Shown here piece by piece: positions 59,235 to 64,000 of a DNA stretch of 64,000 bases. The stretch comes from Silene latifolia (taxonomy: Eukaryota > Streptophyta > Magnoliopsida > Caryophyllales > Caryophyllaceae), in assembly GCF_048544455.1 (NCBI RefSeq), contig NC_133529.1, positions 47,283,456 through 47,347,455 of the forward strand. Reading direction: 5' to 3'. The first letter of the stretch is position 1. Each line of letters opens with the position of its first letter. A program made the translations under genes and the position numbers. Below the pieces are notes generated by a model. It did no database searches, was not told the DNA's origin, and was given only the letters and a program-made list of their open reading frames with translations.

Positions 59235-61830
59235 ATTACAACAACAACAACAACATCAGAGCCTTAATCCCAAAATGATTTGGGGTCGGCTGACATGAAT
59301 CATCCTTTCGAACCGTCCATGGGTGAACGCACGCCTCAAAATGCGAATAAAAAGGGAAAATGAAAAACAAAAAGGAAGAACAAAAATGTAATGGAAAGTC
59401 AAGGTTAACTTAGGGGTTTTAAAATCGAATTCCGGATTTCTTTTATAAAAACTTAAAATTTAAATCGAGAGAAAAGATTAAAACGATTTTTAAAAAACCG
59501 AAATAGAATTAAGGATCCGGAATGAACCAAGTAAAATCTATAAGAAAGTGGTTGGTAAAAAGTGTAATAAAGGAGAGAAGAATAAATAATTTAATTTCTT
59601 TAAATTAAATAAAAAAACACTAAATATGTAAAAAAAACATCAAATACTAAAAATCCACATGTATCCTTTCCCTCCATTATGCCCTCTCCGTCACCATACT
59701 CCTCAGAAATCTCATATCGTGCTCTATCACTCGTCTCGGTCTTCCTCTACCTCTAGGGACCTTTTCTGTTCTCCAAGTCTCCGGCCTCCTAACTGGTGTG
59801 TCCATAGGTCTCCTTCTCACATGGCCAAACCATCTTAGTCGGTTTTCCATCATCTTGTCCTCTATTGGCGCCACTTTTACCTTTTCCCTAATCACCTCAT
59901 TCCTTAACCGATCTTTCCTTGTATGTCCGCAGATCCACCTGAACATGCGCATCTCCGCCACACTCATCTTTTGAATGTGACAATGTTTCACGGCCCAACA
60001 CTCGGAACCGTAAAGTAAGGCAGGCCTAATTGTCGTGCGATAAAATTTTCCCTTTAATCTTTGGGGCATATCTTTATCGCATAGAAACCCTGAAGCACTC
60101 TTCCATTTCAACCATCCCGCTTTAATTCTGTGAGTCACATCTCCGTCTAACTCCCCATCTTTTTTAATAATAGATCCTAGATATCTGAAGAAATTAGACC
60201 CCTCAATAACATTCCCATCGAAAATAATACTCCCCGCCTCTGTCGATCTCAACCCCGCCACCTTAGTGAACTGACACCTCAAATACTCAGACTTACTCTC
60301 GCTCGGCCCTAAACCCACGAGTCTCTAAAGTCGCCTCCACAATTCCAACTTTCTCTCCACCCCTCTTTTGTCTCATCAATCAACACAATATCATCAGCAA
60401 ACATCATACACCAAGGGATGTCGTCCCGAATATCCCTTGTCAACTCATCCATAACTATAGCAAAGAGAAAAGGACTAAGTGTGAAACTGATGCACCCGAT
60501 GGTAATGGAAAATTCTTCCGTTCTCCCAAAGATTAGTGCGAACACTTGCACTAGCCCCCTCATACATGTCCTTTATGAGGTCAATATATTTTCGCGACAC
60601 ACCCTTTCTCGCCAAAGCCCACCAAAGTACTTCTCTTGGTACCCTATCATAAAAATCGCATCCATAGTCGATCTCCCGGGCATAAATCCAAATTGGTTAT
60701 CCGAGATGTCTACACATCTCCTAAGCCTTTGCTCGATTACCCGCTCCCATAACTTCATCGTATGACTCATAAGTTTAATTCCCCGATAATTGGAACACTC
60801 TTGAACATCACCTTTGTTCTTGTACAAAGGGACAAGAGTGCTTCTCCTCCAAGCCGATGGCATCTTGTTGCTCCTCCAAATCTTGTTGAAGAGCATGGTT
60901 ACCCATTCGATCCCTTTCTCCCCGAAGCACCTCCAAACTTCTATGGGTATACCATCCCGTCCCTCTGCTTTCTTTGACCCCATCTTCCTTAACGCCTTTC
61001 TAACTTCACTCTTTTGTATTCTACGCACAAATTCCCGATTAACCATGCTTGGTGTTACCTCTACATCCCCAAAACCTTGTTCCTGATGTCCATTGAATAA
61101 AGTATCAAAGTAAGAACTCCATCTAGCCTTTATTTCGTTATCCTGAACCAGAAGCTTGTCGTCCATATCTTTCACACACCTAACTCTCCCAATATCTCTC
61201 GTCTTTCGGTCTCTTATGCGAGCCAGTTTATAGATATCCTTCTCTCCTTCTCTCGTGTCCAACCTGGCATACACTTCTTGGTTAATCTTTGCCCTCGCAT
61301 CCCGTACGGCCTTTTTAGCGGCTCGTCTAGCCTTCTTGTACTTTTCAAAGTTTTCATCACTCATGCATTTCCCGAGAACCTTATAGCATTCACGTTTAGT
61401 CTTTATCGCTTGTCTCAGCACATCGTTCCACCAAGATGTGTCCTTACTTGATGGTCTATTCCCTTTAGATTCCCCTAACACCTCCCTCGCCAAATCCTTT
61501 ACAACATGCTCCAATTTATCCCACGTTGCATCAATATCTTTCTCCTCGCAATCCGACCAAATATCGCTCCTTCCAACCTTATCCAAAAACGCTTGTTGGT
61601 TTCCCCCTTGTAGCTTCCACCACTTGATCCGTGCCTCACCGATTATCTTTCTCTTCCTCAAGTCTCTCTTACCCCGAAAATCAAGAACCACTAGTCTATG
61701 TTGTGTTGCGGCACTTTCCCCGGGTATGACCTTGCAATCGGTGTACTCTTTCCTCCACACATTCCTTACCAAAAGGAAGTCAATTTGACTAGCATTTCCT
61801 CCACTTCTATAAGTCACCAAATGAGAATGT
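59235..61830 (-). mobile_element. RTE-type LINE, copy 1 (5'-truncated, minus strand)
   Basis: The 3' end on the minus strand is a (TTG)n tail at 59235-59256 following the phrase GACCCCAAATCATTTTGGGA, typical of plant RTE elements. The 5' end stops at about 61830 inside the endonuclease domain, adjoining copy 2 head-to-head. A 3' region of about 0.4 kb separates the ORF end (59677) from the tail. Confidence 0.9.
59677..61830 (-). pseudogene. LINE copy 1 endonuclease (end) and reverse transcriptase, damaged
   Basis: Minus-strand frame 61830-60573 carries the end of the endonuclease (GGNASQIDFLLVRN, SAATQHRLV), a linker rich in Lys/Arg and the start of RT (GRDGIPIEVW, NYRGIKLMSHTMKLWERV, FMPGRSTMDAIF). 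Near 60645-60656 the reading jumps directly to the segment that follows RT motif A, so motif A with its catalytic Asp appears deleted. Frameshifts near 60568 and 60315 follow. The later parts hold the motif C block FADDIVLIDE and the C-terminal region with RYLGSII and RPALLYGSECW. The catalytic core is incomplete, so the copy is dead. Confidence 0.88.
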
Positions 61831-61942
61831 GTGGAGGAAGAGTACACCGGTTTGTGAGTGTTTTCGGGCATTCATTGCCGGTCCCAAGCCCGGATAAAGG
61901 AGGAGGGTGGCGGCAGCCAACATAAAAACTTAGTCACATTTT

Positions 61943-62383
61943 ATGGACATGAATCGGAATTTGAACATCGTTGGGGTGTCTCCTCAGAAGCGACGCGCTG
62001 CACTTCTTAGACCCGGGTGTAGTGAAAAGTATTTGAGGGTTGCTAGGTCGTCGCCCGGAAACGACGCGCCATTTTTACATCTGAGGGTGGTGTCAAATAG
62101 GCAAGGGTGCGCTACATCTTCTAGACTCGGGTGTAGTGAAAAATATGCAAGGGTTGTTAGGTCGTCGCCCAAAAGCGGCGCGCCACCTCGAAGTATGGGT
62201 GTGGTGTCAAATAGGTTTGGATCTAGGAAGCATGGTCAAGAGCGGGTAAAGAAATCAGGACATGACTTTAGGAAGGGTAGTAGGTTACGTTTTGGTACTT
62301 GGAATGTTGGCTCTTTGACAGGGAGATTAGCTGAGGTAGGGGAGGTTATGAAAAGGAGGAGGGTGCATATAATGTGTCTATAA
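61943..62383 (+). pseudogene. LINE copy 2 ORF start: N-terminal repeats and endonuclease beginning
   Basis: The frame starts at ATG 61943. Residues 15-95 contain a duplicated segment built on GCSEKY...RSSP...VVSNR, from a DNA repeat of about 114 bp. The apurinic endonuclease-like domain begins at LRFGTWNVGSLTGRL. A TAA at 62381-62383 interrupts it at the position where the family has a conserved Gln before ETKW (CL-stop-ETKW). Confidence 0.85.
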
Positions 62384-62639
62384 GAGACAAAGTGGGTCGG
62401 AGATAAAGCAAGGGTGATAGGGCCTTGGGGTTATAAGCTTTGGTACACGGGTAAAGACAAAAGTCGTAATGGAGTGGGTATTGTCATTGATAAAGATTAC
62501 ATCGATGATGTGGTAGAAGTATCGAGAAAGAGTGATAGGATTATGAGCATTAAGCTTGTAGTTGGGGATGAGGTGGTGAGTGGTGACTGTTATAAGTGCT
62601 TACGCACCTCAAGTAGGTTTGGATGCTTCTTTTCGATGA
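62384..62639 (+). pseudogene. LINE copy 2 endonuclease, middle part, frameshifted
   Basis: It continues in frame after the TAA (ETKWVGDKARV, GVGIVIDKDYIDDVV) to a frameshift near 62586, inside the VVS-ISAYAPQVG region. A TGA at 62637-62639 lies in the frame used further on. Confidence 0.8.
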
Positions 62640-64000
62640 GCCTTCTGGGAAGATTTGGAAGAGGTTGTAGAACGAGTCCGTATTGGAGAGAAATTGATCA
62701 TTGGTGGTGACCTCAATGGGCATGTGGGTACTAGTCGAGTTGGCTTCGAGAACATTCATGGGGGTTTTGGGTTCGGGGAGAGAAATGAAGCAGGAAGTGA
62801 CATATTAGATTTTGCTTTGGCATATGACTTGGGTGTAATAAACACTTGGTTCGAGAAAAGACATTCTCATTTGGTGAATTATAGAAGTGGAGGTAATGCT
62901 AGTCAGATTGACTTCCTTTTGGTAAGGAATGTGTGGAGGAAAGAGTACACCGATTGCAAGGTCATACCCGGGGAAAGTGCCGCAACACAACATAGACTAG
63001 TGGTTCTTGATTTTCGGGGTAAGAGAGACTTGAGGAAGAGAAAGATAATCGGTGAGGCACGGATCAAGTGGTGGAAGCTACAAAGGGGAAACCAACAAGC
63101 GTTTTTGGATAAGGTTGGAAGGAGCGATATTTGGTCGGATTGCGAGGAGAAAGATATTGATGCAACGTGGGATAAATTGGAGCATGTTGTAAAGGATTTG
63201 GCGAGGGAGGTGTTAGGGGAATCTAAAGGGAATAGACCATCAAGTAAGGACACATCTTGGTGGAACGATGTGGTGAGACAAGCGATAAAGACTAAACGTG
63301 AATGCTATAAGGTTCTCGGGAAATGCATGAGTGATGAGAACTTTGAAAAGTACAAGGAGGCTAGACGAGCCGCTAAAAAGGCCGTACGGGATGCGAGGGC
63401 AAAAGTTAACCAAGAAGTGTATGCCAGGTTGGACACGAGAGAAGGAGAGAAGGATATCTATAAACTGGCTCGCATAAGAGACCGAAAAACGAGAGATATT
63501 GGGAGAGTTAGGTGTGTGAAAGATATGGACGACAAGCTTCTGGTTCAGGATAACGAAATAAAGGCTAGATGGAGTTCTTACTTTGATAATTTATTCAATG
63601 GACATCAGGAACAAGGTTTTGGGGATGTAGAGGTAACACCACGCATGGTTAATCGGGAATTTGTGCGTAGAATACAAAAGAGTGAAGTTAGAAAGGCGTT
63701 AAGGAAGATGGGGTCAAAGAAAGCAGAGGGACGGGATGGTATACCCATAGAAGTTTGGAGGTGCTTCGGGGAGAAAGGGATCGAATGGGTAACCATGCTC
63801 TTCAACAAGATTTGGAGGAGCAACAAGATGCCATCGGCTTGGAGGAGAAGCACTCTTGTCCCTTTTTACAAGAACAAAGGTGATGTTCAAGACTGTTCCA
63901 ATTATCGGGGAATTAAACTTATGAGTCATACGATGAAGTTATGGGAGCGGGTAATCGAGCAAAGGCTTAGGAGATGTGTAGACATCTCGGAAAACCAATT
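62640..64000 (+). pseudogene. LINE copy 2 endonuclease C-terminal half and RT beginning, open to the window edge
   Basis: One frame stays open from 62640 to 64000. It contains the endonuclease block IIGGDLNGHVG, NASQIDFLLVRN and SAATQHRLV, then the linker and the first RT segments (GRDGIPIEVW, NYRGIKLMSHTMKLWERV). It ends before RT motif A would appear. It lacks a start because of the upstream breaks. Confidence 0.85.

Larger units (their letters stand above)
61831..64000 (+). mobile_element. RTE-type LINE, copy 2 (with 5' end, plus strand, runs off the window)
   Basis: It begins at about 61831 with a GC-rich 5' leader (TGCCGGTCCCAAGCCCGGAT at 61880), consistent with the 5' end of plant RTE elements as I remember them. 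It continues through the ORF to the window edge. From 62866 it is near-identical to the reverse complement of copy 1. Confidence 0.88.

Noticed and set aside
61438..61925. Plus-strand frames opposite LINE copy 1
   Set aside because: They mirror the minus-strand LINE ORF, and the same shadows appear opposite copy 2.

Overview
This window is nuclear DNA of a flowering plant, almost certainly a eudicot. The evidence is a spliced TBL-type xylan O-acetyltransferase gene, Athila-, Tat- and Tekay-like Ty3/gypsy retrotransposons, and RTE-type LINEs with plant-style (TTG)n tails. I cannot name the species. A Caryophyllales genome would fit the repeat style, but that is only an impression.

Layout. Positions 1-53.8 kb are nested and partly rearranged LTR retrotransposons. 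An old Athila-like gag-protease relic (A0) lies in three pieces (2046-2700, 13700-14439, 21297-22081). It was split by element A (2701-13699, TSD TGAAG) and element B (14440-21296, TSD ATTAG, minus strand). A0 is then cut by a relative, G (LTR 22082-23800 plus a gag stub). G is cut by element D (24246-32096), whose 3' LTR is truncated and fused to element E (32097-37992, minus strand). E abuts the 3' part of element F (37993-52395). F carries element C inside its ORF2 (39616-46609, TSD CCTTC, minus strand). A Tat-type protease/RT relic follows (52396-53775). The only confident host gene is the five-exon TBL gene (54305-57528, +). Two possible exons of an unknown minus-strand gene lie at 58683-58985. 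The right end is a head-to-head pair of near-identical RTE LINE copies (59235-61830 minus; 61831 to the edge, plus).

How the elements work. No Athila-like element here encodes RT, RNase H or integrase. A has gag-protease plus a second ORF resembling the Athila ORF1 / plant transposon protein family. D has only a remodelled gag remnant plus that second ORF. E has only a broken gag-protease. B and C have no coding capacity but keep tRNA-iMet primer sites and polypurine tracts. All must rely on enzymes from other elements.

Most notable signal. Every LTR family here carries, just upstream of its TATA box, an array of short inverted-repeat (dyad) motifs of the form half-site-CG-NN-CG-half-site. 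Each family uses its own half-sites. The spacing is strikingly regular at about 20-22 bp, in some families alternating 20 and 24. The same family-specific motif recurs inside most of the elements. In A, the two LTRs differ far more inside this array than elsewhere. A second shared feature is a short hairpin with a GGA/GGGA loop ending 17-19 nt before the 3' LTR in both Athila-like and Tekay-like elements. All comparisons were made by eye.
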